Part shown: one piece after another, positions 17,636-27,115 of the stretch
Layout: each line of letters begins with the position of its first letter
Position numbering within the stretch: the stretch's first letter is position 1
Origin: Methylophilus sp. TWE2
GTDB taxonomy: Bacteria > Pseudomonadota > Gammaproteobacteria > Burkholderiales > Methylophilaceae
NCBI RefSeq assembly: GCF_001183865.1
Contig: NZ_CP012020.1
Span: 806,001-870,000, forward strand
Length of the DNA stretch: 64,000 nucleotides
Reading direction: 5' to 3'
The notes under the pieces: generated by a model
What the model saw: the letters and a program-made list of their open reading frames with translations, nothing else
The model's database searches: none
Told to the model about the DNA's origin: nothing
Translations under genes and position numbers: made by a program

Positions 17636-19350
17636 GTGTTTTGCAGAAAATCGCATTATGGCCGTTGGTCAAAGCGTTCCGCCAGCAGTTTATCCATATG
17701 GCCTGGCTCAGTTTACTTACCAATGTACTCATGCTCGTCCCCACGTTATACATGCTGCAACTGTACGACAGGGTGATGATGAGCAGGAACACCATGACAC
17801 TGGTAGCCATTACCCTGCTTACGGCAGGCTTGCTGCTGCTGATGGCAGGGGCCGATTGGCTGCGCAACCTGTATGCAATCAAAACAGGCGTGCAGCTGGA
17901 CCTGAGCTACGGCAAGCAGGTATTTTCTGCGGCATTTAATCCGCGCACGCCGCCGCAGCAATCGCCAGTGCAATCGTTGCAACAGCTGACCACGGTCAGG
18001 CAGTTTCTAACCGGGCAAGGGTTGTTTGCCATGCTGGACCTGCCCTGGAGTGTGGTCTATATCGCCGTGCTGTTGACCTTGCATCCGCTGCTAGGGCTGA
18101 CGGCGGTGGTGTTCTGCCTGATCCAGTTTGGAGTGGCTGTATGGAACCAGTCCGTCATTGCCGGACCCGCGCAGCAGGCGCAAGCCGCCAGGCAAACCAT
18201 CGAAAACTTCATCCAGCAAAAAATCCGCCATCTGCAAACCAGTCATGTGCTGGGGATGTCGCACACCTTGCGCCAGCGCTGGCAGGCATTGCTTGCCGAG
18301 CAATCCAGTGCGGAGCGCATATGGTTGTCTGCCAGTGACCGCAGCCAGTTTGTGAATAAATGGGTGCGCTATACCATGCAGTCGCTAATGCTGGCAGTGG
18401 CGGCCTGGTTGACGATCAAAGGGGATATCAGTGTCGGTTCCATGGTGGCTTCCAATGTATTGATTGCGCGCGCCTTGCAACCGTTTGATGTCATTGTGCA
18501 CAGCTGGCGGCAGTGGTTGCAAGCCAATGATGCAGCCAGTGATTTGCAGGCATTACTCACCAGCGCCAGGCAAACGGATGCGGCCCATGTGCCCACCCAG
18601 GCATTGCAAGGTCCTTACACCCTCAGGCTCAAAGGCATGGGTGTGACGCTGCAGTCACGCCGTATTCTGCATGCGCTGGATTTAACGATTCCTCCCGGTC
18701 GCTTGCTGTGCATCATGGGCCCCTCCGGTTCCGGTAAGAGCACGCTGGCCCGCTTGCTGGTGGGGGCTGTGTTCCCCACGCAAGGCGGCTATCAGGTCAA
18801 CCAGACAGTCATCCATGCAGGCAATGTCCGATCTGCCATGACCAGTGTCGGTTATCTGCCGCAGCAAGTGTCACTGCTCGAAGGCACCATTGCCGAGAAT
18901 GTGGCCAGGTTCGGTGAGTTAAACAGCCAGCATATTATTGAGGCATGCCAGCGCGTAGGCTTGCATGAGGCCATTTTACGTTTGCCACAAGGTTACGATA
19001 CTCGCCTCGATGAACAAGGGTTACCTTTATCCGGTGGGCAGCGTCAGTTACTGGGTCTGGCCCGCGCAATCTATCAAGAGCCCGCCTTGCTGGTGCTTGA
19101 CGAGCCGAATGCCAGCCTGGATGAATTTGGCGAAGCCAGGCTGATGCAGTTGCTGCAGGCCCTCAAAGAAAAACAGACCACCATTGTGGTGGTCTCGCAC
19201 CGTTCCGGTGTGCTCAAGGTCACCGATGACTTGCTGGTGCTCAAGCGAGGTGAGGTAGTGCATCACGGCCCGCGAGATGCTGGCATTGTCTACCTGAACC
19301 AACTGAATGCCACTGCAACAAGCGTCACCTCGGAGTCTCCATGCCCTTAA
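17632..19350 (+). CDS. Type I secretion ABC transporter (permease-ATPase), second subunit
   Basis: A 572-residue protein with the same order as the preceding gene: transmembrane region (LTNVLMLVPTLYMLQLYDRV), then Walker A GPSGSGKST, signature LSGGQRQL, Walker B LLVLDEPNASLD and H-loop VSH. It is clearly homologous but far from identical to its neighbour, and both ATPases look competent. It starts by an ATGA overlap with the first subunit and overlaps the adaptor gene by 10 bp, so the genes are translationally coupled. Most T1SS use one ABC gene; two tandem ones imply a heterodimer, or two exporters sharing one adaptor and channel. Confidence 0.92.
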   Translation: MSVLQKIALWPLVKAFRQQFIHMAWLSLLTNVLMLVPTLYMLQLYDRVMMSRNTMTLVAITLLTAGLLLLMAGADWLRNLYAIKTGVQLDLSYGKQVFSAAFNPRTPPQQSPVQSLQQLTTVRQFLTGQGLFAMLDLPWSVVYIAVLLTLHPLLGLTAVVFCLIQFGVAVWNQSVIAGPAQQAQAARQTIENFIQQKIRHLQTSHVLGMSHTLRQRWQALLAEQSSAERIWLSASDRSQFVNKWVRYTMQSLMLAVAAWLTIKGDISVGSMVASNVLIARALQPFDVIVHSWRQWLQANDAASDLQALLTSARQTDAAHVPTQALQGPYTLRLKGMGVTLQSRRILHALDLTIPPGRLLCIMGPSGSGKSTLARLLVGAVFPTQGGYQVNQTVIHAGNVRSAMTSVGYLPQQVSLLEGTIAENVARFGELNSQHIIEACQRVGLHEAILRLPQGYDTRLDEQGLPLSGGQRQLLGLARAIYQEPALLVLDEPNASLDEFGEARLMQLLQALKEKQTTIVVVSHRSGVLKVTDDLLVLKRGEVVHHGPRDAGIVYLNQLNATATSVTSESPCP

Positions 19351-20690
19351 CCATGCCTCAACCTGTTCCCGATAATGTGCACGCGATTGAGGCATATGCC
19401 AAGCAAACCAGCCAGACGCGTAAGGGCGCATTTATTCTGTTGGCCGGACTGATAGGGTTTGTGCTGTGGGCAGCCTATGCGCCGCTAGACGAAGGCGTGC
19501 CCACCGAAGGGCAGATCAGCGTCGAAAGCAATCACAAGGTGGTGCAGCATTTGAGCGGTGGCATCGTGAGCAGTTTGCTGGTACATGAAGGGCAGCAGGT
19601 GAAAGCGGGCGATCTGTTGTTTAAGTTAGATGAACAAGCCAGCAAGGCGCGCTATGAAGAAGTGCGCCAGCGCTATGCTGGCTTGCGTGCGCAAGAAGAC
19701 CGCTTGCGTGCCGAGCAGTTACACCGCCCGGTGATTGATTTTCACCCGGACCTGCTCAAGCTGCAAAACGACCCGTTGATCCAGCAACAAATGCGCAACC
19801 AGAGTCAGTTACTGGCGGCGAGAACGTCAGCCCTGGCCGCCGATATCGCCGGTAAACAGGAGTCGATTGCTGGCTACCAGGCCATGATCCAGGGCTATCA
19901 GGGCATGCTGGCCAGCCATGAATCACAGCTGGCTTTGCTCGAGGAGCAACTGCAAGGCATACGTGCGTTGACGGCGGAAGGTTATGCCCCGCGTAACCAG
20001 CAAAATGACCTGGAGCAGCGTGTGGCTGCTTTGCATGGTGAACGCGCCAATACCCAGGCCAATATCATCCGTGCGCAGCGTACCATTCTTGAGTTGCAGC
20101 AGCAGATCAACCAGCGCAACCAGCTGGAGCGTAAAGAAATGGATGCCGAGATGGCGCAGGTCAAGTTGCAAGTGGAGGCCGATGCGCAAAAACTGGTGGC
20201 CTTGCGCGATGAGCTGAGCCGTACCGAGATCCGCTCGCCGGCCTCCGGGCAAGTCGTTGGTTTGCAAGTGCATACCGTGGGCGCGGTGATCCAGCCAGGG
20301 CAAAAGCTCATGGATATTGTGCCCTCTGGTGAATCGCTGATTATTGATGCGCAGATTCCGCCACACCTCATCGATAAAATCCACGCCGGCCAGGCCGCTG
20401 ATGTCCGCTTCTCCACATTCTCTAATAGTCCGCAATTATTGGCCGAAGGCCGCTTGAAGTCGGTTTCCAGTGACTTGTTGACTAAACCGACGGCAACCTT
20501 GGAAGGCAGCCAGAGCTACTACCTGGCCAGGATAGTGTTGACCGAAAAAGGCATGCAAGCCTTGCAGGGCAGACAGTTGCAGCCTGGCATGCCGGTGCAG
20601 GTGGTGATTAAAACAGGCGAGCGCACGCTGTGGGATTACTGGATGCATCCGTTGAGCAAGCGGTTGGCTGCCTCCATGAAGGAAGAATAA
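19341..20690 (+). CDS. HlyD-family periplasmic adaptor of the type I secretion system
   Basis: A 449-residue membrane fusion protein. One N-terminal membrane helix (about residues 28-47, ILLAGLIGFVLWAAY) is followed by a lipoyl half (VVQHLSGGIVSSLLVHEGQ), a long coiled coil rich in Gln and Leu (about 100-290) and the second lipoyl half (RSPASGQVVGLQVHTVGAVIQ). The C-terminus carries the LQPGMPVQVVIKTGERT signature of T1SS adaptors. The start overlaps the second ABC gene after a GGAG site. It bridges the ABC proteins and the TolC-type channel encoded next. Confidence 0.94.
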   Translation: MPLTMPQPVPDNVHAIEAYAKQTSQTRKGAFILLAGLIGFVLWAAYAPLDEGVPTEGQISVESNHKVVQHLSGGIVSSLLVHEGQQVKAGDLLFKLDEQASKARYEEVRQRYAGLRAQEDRLRAEQLHRPVIDFHPDLLKLQNDPLIQQQMRNQSQLLAARTSALAADIAGKQESIAGYQAMIQGYQGMLASHESQLALLEEQLQGIRALTAEGYAPRNQQNDLEQRVAALHGERANTQANIIRAQRTILELQQQINQRNQLERKEMDAEMAQVKLQVEADAQKLVALRDELSRTEIRSPASGQVVGLQVHTVGAVIQPGQKLMDIVPSGESLIIDAQIPPHLIDKIHAGQAADVRFSTFSNSPQLLAEGRLKSVSSDLLTKPTATLEGSQSYYLARIVLTEKGMQALQGRQLQPGMPVQVVIKTGERTLWDYWMHPLSKRLAASMKEE

Positions 20691-20734
20691 TGGAAACGCT
20701 TAATAAGTGGCTGCGCAGGCAAATTGCGGCGTTG

Positions 20735-20915
20735 CGCGTTACTCCTAACCTCGCCGTACTATTTGTACTGTGGCTACGGCCGCTATGCTTAACTTCGCTA
20801 CGCGAGTTAGCCTCCACCGCAACACTTCGTTGGTTGTCTCGGCTCGTCCGTTCCGTGCAGACTTATCATTTATTCTCTTGGGAACTTTATCCCGCTCGCT
20901 CACTGATTTCAGCTT
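20735..20915. repeat. Anomalous segment with small inverted repeats before the TolC-type gene
   Basis: Between the adaptor stop and the likely channel start lies about 180 bp unlike its surroundings. It contains inverted pairs such as GCCGTA/TACGGC and AACTTCGC/GCGAGTT. It is open in the tolC frame, giving an Arg/Leu-rich, non-protein-like stretch. A small interspersed repeat inserted near the start of the gene would explain this. No target duplication was established. Confidence 0.35.
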
Positions 20916-20920
20916 TCCAT

Positions 20921-22264
20921 ATGCGTCATTGGTATTTATTGAAAGCATGCATGCTGACTGTGATGATGGGCTGTGCTTCTGCACATGCCCTCGAAGACCT
21001 CAACGGTCTCTATCAGTTGGCTGTGAATCACAATGCAGATTATCGTGCCGCGCTAGCAAATACCGAGGCCGAGCGCGAAGAGCTGACCAAGGCCAAGGCT
21101 TTGTTTTATCCCAAGGTGAATCTGGGCCTGATGCGGGGCCGTGGGGTGACTGACCGCACCACGCAAACGAATATAGGCTCACTCAACAGTAACCTGAATT
21201 ATGAGCTGGAGAATTACAGTTTTAGCGTCAAACAGCCTTTGTTCAATAAAGAAACCATGGCGATTTACGGCGGGGCCAAGTCCTATGTCAGTGCGCAGGA
21301 GTCTTTGCTGGAACAGGAAAATGCCAAGCTGATTCTCAAGCTGGTGTCAGTCTACCTGGAAACACTGTATGGGCAGGAGCGTGTGCGCTTGCAGCAAAGC
21401 AAAGTGGACGCCGTGAGCCAGCAGTTGCGGCAGGCCGAGCAGCGCTACCAGCGCGGCAGCGGTACGGTGGTGGAGGTCAGCGAAGCACAGGCTAACCTTG
21501 ATGTGGCCAAGGCAGAGCAGATCCAGGCAGAAAATGACCTGCTTTCCAATCAGCAAAGCTTGCAAATCCTGACAGGCGTCTCTCAGCCACTTTCTGCCGA
21601 ACTCGTGGTGGATGGTTTAAACCGGTTTACTGGCGCGGAATATCCCATTGAGCGCTGGCTGGACCTGGCGCGGCAGAATCACCCGGAGTTGGCTGCAGCT
21701 ACGTTGGAGGTGGATGTGGCGAGGAAGGATATAGAGAAGAAACAGGCTGGGCACTACCCGACACTGGATTTGGTCGGCGTGCGCTCCTATAGCCAGAATG
21801 ACAGCAATAACACCTTGGGGTCGCGGTTTGATACCACCACCATTGCCCTGCAGATGAATGTGCCCTTGTTTGCTGGCGGGTATGTCAGCGCCAATGTGCG
21901 CCAGAGTGCTAACCGCCTCACGGCCAGTGAAGAAACCATGACGGCCAAATCACGTGAGATTGAGTTCAATGTGCGCAAATATTACCAAAGCCTGCAGGCG
22001 CAGCAGCAATCTATCTCGGCTTACCAGCAGGCGGTGCAATCAGCCACGGTGGCGCTCGATGGCACACAAAAAGGCTTCCTGGCTGGGTTCAAGACCAACC
22101 ATGAAGTGCTGGATGCCCAGCAAAAACTGTTCTCTACCCGGCTGTTATTGACCAAGGCCTATTACAGCCTGATCAGTGACTGGGTTAATTTGCAGTTCAG
22201 TAGTGGTTTGCTGTCGCTGGAGGCACTCAACCGTGTCAGCCAGGTGTTTGTGTCAAAAAAATAG
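20921..22264 (+). CDS. TolC-family outer membrane channel of the type I secretion system
   Basis: A 447-residue outer-membrane efflux protein. The signal peptide is MRHWYLLKACMLTVMMG with cleavage after AHA. Two repeated halves rich in alanine and glutamine helices follow, with TolC-type motifs such as EVSEAQANLDVAKAEQ and a matching second half (TNHEVLDAQQKL). The in-frame ATG at 20690 overlaps the adaptor stop and has GGAAG upstream, but would add 77 residues from an anomalous segment in front of the signal peptide. I therefore prefer ATG 20921, which lacks a clear Shine-Dalgarno site. It completes the exporter by providing the outer-membrane tunnel. Confidence 0.88.
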   Translation: MRHWYLLKACMLTVMMGCASAHALEDLNGLYQLAVNHNADYRAALANTEAEREELTKAKALFYPKVNLGLMRGRGVTDRTTQTNIGSLNSNLNYELENYSFSVKQPLFNKETMAIYGGAKSYVSAQESLLEQENAKLILKLVSVYLETLYGQERVRLQQSKVDAVSQQLRQAEQRYQRGSGTVVEVSEAQANLDVAKAEQIQAENDLLSNQQSLQILTGVSQPLSAELVVDGLNRFTGAEYPIERWLDLARQNHPELAAATLEVDVARKDIEKKQAGHYPTLDLVGVRSYSQNDSNNTLGSRFDTTTIALQMNVPLFAGGYVSANVRQSANRLTASEETMTAKSREIEFNVRKYYQSLQAQQQSISAYQQAVQSATVALDGTQKGFLAGFKTNHEVLDAQQKLFSTRLLLTKAYYSLISDWVNLQFSSGLLSLEALNRVSQVFVSKK

Positions 22265-22289
22265 AGGGGTTGAAAAGGTGATCTATAAC

Positions 22290-22715
22290 ATGAAATCAGT
22301 GTGTATAAAGTGCAAGCAGGCCGGGTTTACCTTGCTGGAGCTGCTGGTGGTGATGGTGATTATCGGCTTGCTGGCTGGCTATGTCGGCCCCAAGTATTTT
22401 GCCCAGATCGGCAAGTCGGAAACCAAAACCGCCAAGGCGCAAATTGAGGCTTTGTCACGTGCACTGGACACCTATCGGCTGGATACAGGGCATTACCCGA
22501 CCACTGAGCAAGGCCTGGCCGCGCTTAACCGCCAACCCGATGGCGAGGCCAAGTGGCAGGGCCCTTACCTGGCCAAAGGGGTGCCTGCCGACCCATGGGG
22601 GCGGCCTTATTTGTACCGTTACCCTGGCGAGCACGGCGATTACGATGTGTGGTCACTGGGCAGTGATGGCGCCGCTGGCGGCCAGGATGCCGACAGTGAT
22701 GTGGGTAACTGGTAA
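22290..22715 (+). CDS. gspG: Type II secretion major pseudopilin
   Basis: A 141-residue protein with a type III signal sequence: short basic leader, cleavage before F in GFTLLELLVVMVIIG, with Glu at +5. The body is typical GspG (TAKAQIEALSRALDTYRLD, HYPTTEQGLAAL, GPYLAKGVPADPWGRPY) and ends in the calcium-site motif SLGSDGAAGGQDADSD. ATG 22290 is used, with AAAGG 12 bp upstream. The first base lies 25 bp after tolC, so type I and type II genes may be cotranscribed. It forms the shaft of the pseudopilus that pushes substrates through the secretin. Confidence 0.95.
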   Translation: MKSVCIKCKQAGFTLLELLVVMVIIGLLAGYVGPKYFAQIGKSETKTAKAQIEALSRALDTYRLDTGHYPTTEQGLAALNRQPDGEAKWQGPYLAKGVPADPWGRPYLYRYPGEHGDYDVWSLGSDGAAGGQDADSDVGNW

Positions 22716-22737
22716 ACCACAGTTGTGAGCCAGTACG

Positions 22738-23931
22738 ATGAAGTTTGAGCTGAAAGTATTGCAGGGCACACAGGTGAGCTGGTTGTCAGTAGAAGCGACT
22801 GACCGGCAGTCAGCGCTGCACCAGGTGCAGGCGCAAGGGTATGGCGTGTTGCAGGTACGTGCTGCGCGCGCAGGCAGCTGGTGGCCACAATGGCCGCTCA
22901 AGGCCCAGAGCTTTAACCTTAGCCTGTTTAGCCAGGAGTTGCTGGCGCTGCTGGAGTCCGGCCTGAGCCTGATTGAAGCCATTGAAGGCCTGGCCGAAAA
23001 AGAGCAGCAGGACCATGCGCGTGCGGTACTGGCAAGGTTGCGTATTGCACTCTACGAAGGCTTGCCCTTGTCGCAGGCGCTGGCTTTGCAGCCCTCGGTA
23101 TTCAGCCAGCTGTATATCGCGCTGATCCGCGCCAGTGAGCGTACCGGTGACATGGTGCAGGCGCTGCGCCGCCATGTGGCTTACCAGGCACAGGTGGATG
23201 CGATCCGTAAAAAAATCATTTCGGCCTCGATTTACCCGGTATTGCTCATCGCCGTGGGCGGGCTGGTGGTGCTGTTCCTGCTGGGGTATGTAGTGCCACG
23301 CTTTAGCAGCATTTATGAAAGTGGTGGCGATAACTTGCCATGGGCCAGCCAGATGCTATTGCGCTGGGGCCAATTGCTACAGGGGCACGGCGAGTGGGTG
23401 TTGCTGGGCACATTAGGGATAGGGCTGTGCCTGTGGCTGGTGTTTTCGCGCCCCGCCAGCAAGGCCTGGATCATGCGGCGTGTGTGGCAAATCCCCAGCC
23501 TGGGTGAAGCGTTGCGCATTTACCAGCTGGCCAGGTTCTACCGCACCCTGGGCATGTTGTTACAGGGAGGAATTCCCTTGCTGACTGCCCTGGGGATGGT
23601 GCAGTCTCTGTTACCGCAAGAATTGCAGCTGGCCTTGCAACGCGTGATCACCGATGTGCGCGAAGGCAAACCACTGTCAGGGGCCATGGAGATGCATGGA
23701 CTCACCACCTCGATCGCCAACCGCATGTTGCGCGTGGGCGAGCGTAGCGGGCAACTCGACGAAATGCTGGGGCGCATTGGTGTGTTTTACGATGAAGAAA
23801 CGGCGCGACGGGTGGAGTGGTTAAGCAAGCTGCTGGAGCCTGCACTGATGGTATTGATAGGCTTGATTGTCGGCCTGGTGGTGGTGTTGATGTATATGCC
23901 GATTTTTGAATTGGCAGGCGCGATTGAGTAA
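22738..23931 (+). CDS. gspF: Type II secretion inner membrane platform protein
   Basis: A 397-residue GspF/PilC protein with two homologous cytoplasmic domains and three membrane helices, near residues 163-184, 220-238 and 370-392. Family motifs seen include FSQELLALLESGLSL, RASERTGDMVQALRR and RMLRVGERSGQLDEML. Length is normal. It starts 22 bp after gspG; the Shine-Dalgarno is weak. It anchors the assembly ATPase GspE and converts its motion into pseudopilus growth. Confidence 0.94.
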   Translation: MKFELKVLQGTQVSWLSVEATDRQSALHQVQAQGYGVLQVRAARAGSWWPQWPLKAQSFNLSLFSQELLALLESGLSLIEAIEGLAEKEQQDHARAVLARLRIALYEGLPLSQALALQPSVFSQLYIALIRASERTGDMVQALRRHVAYQAQVDAIRKKIISASIYPVLLIAVGGLVVLFLLGYVVPRFSSIYESGGDNLPWASQMLLRWGQLLQGHGEWVLLGTLGIGLCLWLVFSRPASKAWIMRRVWQIPSLGEALRIYQLARFYRTLGMLLQGGIPLLTALGMVQSLLPQELQLALQRVITDVREGKPLSGAMEMHGLTTSIANRMLRVGERSGQLDEMLGRIGVFYDEETARRVEWLSKLLEPALMVLIGLIVGLVVVLMYMPIFELAGAIE

Positions 23932-24032
23932 TCGCGCCTCAAATGAAAAGTTTCGATTGAGTAATCACTGCTCAAAGACGGAAGTGAACGTGCATTCCAT
24001 GAAAGAGGTTGTGACGTGAAAAGGACTGGCGC

Positions 24033-25727
24033 ATGAATATGCAGGACTTGCCTGGTAACGACGTGCCGCCGCTGGCTGCGGAGTGGCTGCCACAGGCACG
24101 GCAGTTGTCCATGCAGAGTGGGCGGCCGCTAATGGAGGTGCTGGAAGAGCTATCTGGCCTGGCGCCCGATGTGTTTGTACTGGCGCTGGGGCAAACCATG
24201 CATTACCCGACGCTGACAGCACTCGACTTGCACGCCATGCAGCCTATGTTTGAGCTGTTACGCTTTGCCGACGCCAGCAGCCAGCATGCCGTGCTCATGC
24301 AAAAAGACGACCAGTCGCTGCACATGGTGATTGCCGACCCGTTTGATGAGCCCTTGCAAATACGGTTGCAGAATAAGGTACGGTTACCGGTGCAATGGTG
24401 TTTGGCACACCGCAACGATATTGCGGCCTGCCTGCAGTTTCATGAGGCACAGATGCGTGCACTCGACCAGGTGCATCCCAGCGACGCGACAAATAACGAA
24501 GAAGAAGCGCCGGTGGAAGAGCTGTCACTGAAATCCATCAGTGAAGACAGCAGCCCGGTGGTGCGTTTTGTGCGCTCTACCTTATACGATGCCCTCAAGG
24601 CCGGGGCCAGTGATATCCACCTCGAATCCACCATGCAGGGCCTGCGTGTCAAATACCGCATAGATGGCGTGCTCAATGAAGTGGGCGGGCTCAGTGGCGT
24701 GATGCAGGCCGAGCAGGCGATTTCCCGGCTCAAGGTGATGTCCGAACTCGATATTGCCGAACGCCGCATTCCGCAGGATGGTCGCTGCAAGGTGCATGCG
24801 CTAGGCCGCGAGATAGACCTGCGCGTGTCTATCATGCCCAGTGTGGTGGGTGAAGATGCAGTGTTGCGTGTGCTGGACCGCAAGGCGCTCAGTGAAGCAC
24901 AGGGTATCAGCCTGGAGGTGCTGGGCTTTGCGCCACATTTGCTGGCACAAATCCGTGCCCAGGCAGAAGCGCCTTACGGCATGCTACTGGTGACCGGGCC
25001 AACGGGCAGCGGTAAAACCACCACCCTGTACGGCATGATTTCCGAGATCAACCAGGGGCAGGACAAGATTGTCACCATTGAAGACCCGGTCGAGTACCAG
25101 CTGCCCGGTGTACTGCAAATCCCCGTCAAAGAGAAAAAAGGCCTGACTTTTGCGCGCGGCTTGCGTTCGATTTTGCGGCACGACCCGGACAAGATCATGG
25201 TGGGCGAAATCCGAGATGGCGAAACGGCGCAGATTGCCGTGCAGTCGGCATTGACCGGCCACCTGGTGTTGACGACGGTGCATGCCAACAACGTGTTTGA
25301 TGTGATTGGCCGTTTTACCAATATGGGCGTGGATGCCTACAGCTTTGTTTCTGCCGTCAACGTGATCCTGGCCCAGCGGCTGGTGCGCGTGATCTGCCCG
25401 TTTTGCAAGGCAGATGACCAGCCCGATGATGGCTTGCTGCTCAAGTCTGGTTTGAGCGCTGAGACCACTACACATTACCGTTTTAAAAAAGGGCAGGGTT
25501 GTGGCCAGTGCCATGGCAGCGGTTACAAGGGGCGCAAAGGCATTGCCGAGCTGTTGTTGTTTGATGACCGCATGCGTGAACTGATTGTGTCCAAAGCCCC
25601 CATCAGCCAGATCAAGGCACTGGCAGCCACCACAGGCACACGCTCCATGCGTGAAGCCGGACTGGCACTGGTCGCGGCCGGTGAAACCACCTTGCAGGAG
25701 ATCAACCGTGTTACATCATTATCCTGA
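24033..25727 (+). CDS. gspE: Type II secretion assembly ATPase
   Basis: A 564-residue cytoplasmic ATPase. An N-terminal docking domain (1-130) precedes the ATPase core. Visible motifs are SDIHLESTMQGLRVKYRIDG, Walker A GPTGSGKTTTLYG near 320, the Asp box (TIEDPVEYQL), Walker B IMVGEIRDGETA near 390 and the His box (GHLVLTTVHAN). The zinc tetracysteine, CPFC and CGQC near 455-495, is present. Length and motif order are normal for GspE/PilB. Its end overlaps the next gene by 20 bp, whose start codon uses GspE-coding bases. Confidence 0.95.
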   Translation: MNMQDLPGNDVPPLAAEWLPQARQLSMQSGRPLMEVLEELSGLAPDVFVLALGQTMHYPTLTALDLHAMQPMFELLRFADASSQHAVLMQKDDQSLHMVIADPFDEPLQIRLQNKVRLPVQWCLAHRNDIAACLQFHEAQMRALDQVHPSDATNNEEEAPVEELSLKSISEDSSPVVRFVRSTLYDALKAGASDIHLESTMQGLRVKYRIDGVLNEVGGLSGVMQAEQAISRLKVMSELDIAERRIPQDGRCKVHALGREIDLRVSIMPSVVGEDAVLRVLDRKALSEAQGISLEVLGFAPHLLAQIRAQAEAPYGMLLVTGPTGSGKTTTLYGMISEINQGQDKIVTIEDPVEYQLPGVLQIPVKEKKGLTFARGLRSILRHDPDKIMVGEIRDGETAQIAVQSALTGHLVLTTVHANNVFDVIGRFTNMGVDAYSFVSAVNVILAQRLVRVICPFCKADDQPDDGLLLKSGLSAETTTHYRFKKGQGCGQCHGSGYKGRKGIAELLLFDDRMRELIVSKAPISQIKALAATTGTRSMREAGLALVAAGETTLQEINRVTSLS

Positions 25728-26622
25728 TCCGGGTGTGGATTGCCGCTGGCATGATAGCCAGCGCTGGTGGCAGGCGCTGACTGCGCCCGAGTTACGGCTG
25801 GTTATCAGTTGTGATGAGCTCGAAGTGTTCCGGTTTGCGCGGCAAAAACTACCCAATTTCACCAGGGAATTACTGGATCACCAACGCTATGCGCTGCCTG
25901 GCAACGGTCAGGACATGCTGCCGCCAGAAGCCTTGTGGCAAACGTTGGATACTGTGCTGTCGCCATTGGCAGGCCAGTACTGGCATCTGGTGGTGGTGGT
26001 GTCCAACCAGTATGCGCGTTGGCTGGTGCTGCCGTGGCAGGCGGAGCTCCGCTCACAGGCGGATAGGCAGGCTTATTATCTTCATGGCCTACAACAGGCC
26101 TTTGCCAGCGAGATGCAGGACTGGCAGGTGCGCGCGCAGGCAGGTGGTTATGGCCAGGCAACGCTGGTGAATGCCCTGCCAGCCGCCCTGAGCGAAAATC
26201 TGCATGCGGCATTGGCAGAACATCGTTTATCGCCCGGCATGATCGTTCCGGCCTGGGTGTTGTCGGTCAACCAGGCTTTGTATAGCCAACGTCAGCAGAG
26301 ATGCTCGCTCGATGGCTGGATCGTTTGCCGGGAGTCTGGCCTGTTAACCATAGGCTGCCTGATGCAAGGGGCGTGGCAACAGGTTCGCCAGCTGCCTGTC
26401 GGGCAGCAGTGGCAGCAAAGTCTGGTGCAGTTACTGCAACGCGAACTGGTGGTGCATCCTGAGCGCGCAGGCTTGCCGGTGTACCTGTCCAAGCTCAATG
26501 GGGTGGTGCAGGCTTCCCTGGCTCCTTTTGAGGTGCTGGATATCCTGCCTGCACACGGGCTCGGTGAAGTGTTTAATCAATCCATGCGCAGGAGAATGGC
26601 TGATGCAAGCCCTGCAGTTTAA
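25708..26622 (+). CDS. Type II secretion inner membrane protein of GspL/PilM type
   Basis: A 304-residue protein with weak but positional similarity to GspL/PilM proteins, the actin-like cytoplasmic recruiters of the ATPase. The start is GTG 25708 because AGGAG lies 7 bp upstream inside gspE. No membrane helix is visible, so it resembles PilM more than full-length GspL; the membrane part is supplied by the next gene. Aromatic-rich stretches (WWQALTAPELRLVISCDELEV) are not informative. It overlaps gspE and the next gene, consistent with tight coupling. The call rests mostly on gene order E-L-M. Confidence 0.65.
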   Translation: MLHHYPDPGVDCRWHDSQRWWQALTAPELRLVISCDELEVFRFARQKLPNFTRELLDHQRYALPGNGQDMLPPEALWQTLDTVLSPLAGQYWHLVVVVSNQYARWLVLPWQAELRSQADRQAYYLHGLQQAFASEMQDWQVRAQAGGYGQATLVNALPAALSENLHAALAEHRLSPGMIVPAWVLSVNQALYSQRQQRCSLDGWIVCRESGLLTIGCLMQGAWQQVRQLPVGQQWQQSLVQLLQRELVVHPERAGLPVYLSKLNGVVQASLAPFEVLDILPAHGLGEVFNQSMRRRMADASPAV

Positions 26623-27115
26623 TTATGCACAGGGCCGCCTGCCAGGGCCTGTGCCCTTATTGCTGGGAGTCATGCTGGCAGTTGTACTGGCCTTGTTGGC
26701 TGCTACCTATCACCGCTTTGCGCTTGAGAATGCCGCCTTGCAGCAACAATGGCAGGCACGCCAGTCCACATTGGCTGCCAGGCAAATGGTCAAAAAACAG
26801 GTGGTGGATCCTGCACTGGCGGCTGAAATGGCTGAGGCGCAATTGCATATACAAACGCCCTGGTTACCCTTGTTGCGCGATCTCGAACAGGCCCAGCAAA
26901 GCGAATTGTACTGGCTGCAACTGGCCCCGGATGCCAAACGCAAGCACCTGCGCATGACCGTGTTGGCACATCAGCGTCAGCAGGGGTGGGCACTGGTGGA
27001 GCGTCTGAAAAAGCAGCCTGGTCTGGCTGATGTCAAGCTCAATGCCAGTGAAGCCAGCGAGGTGAACGGCTTGCGCATGACGACCTTGCATCTGGAGGCC
27101 ACATGGAAATATTAG
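26603..27115 (+). CDS. Type II secretion PilN/GspM-like protein
   Basis: A 170-residue bitopic protein. A short cytoplasmic N-terminus is followed by a membrane helix at about residues 16-36 (LLLGVMLAVVLALLAATY), then a coiled-coil and a ferredoxin-like domain. This is the PilN/GspL-C architecture. ATG 26603 has GGAGA 7 bp upstream. It overlaps both neighbours by a few bases. With the preceding PilM-like protein it probably equals one split GspL. The name is by architecture and order; sequence motifs are weak. Confidence 0.65.
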   Translation: MQALQFNYAQGRLPGPVPLLLGVMLAVVLALLAATYHRFALENAALQQQWQARQSTLAARQMVKKQVVDPALAAEMAEAQLHIQTPWLPLLRDLEQAQQSELYWLQLAPDAKRKHLRMTVLAHQRQQGWALVERLKKQPGLADVKLNASEASEVNGLRMTTLHLEATWKY

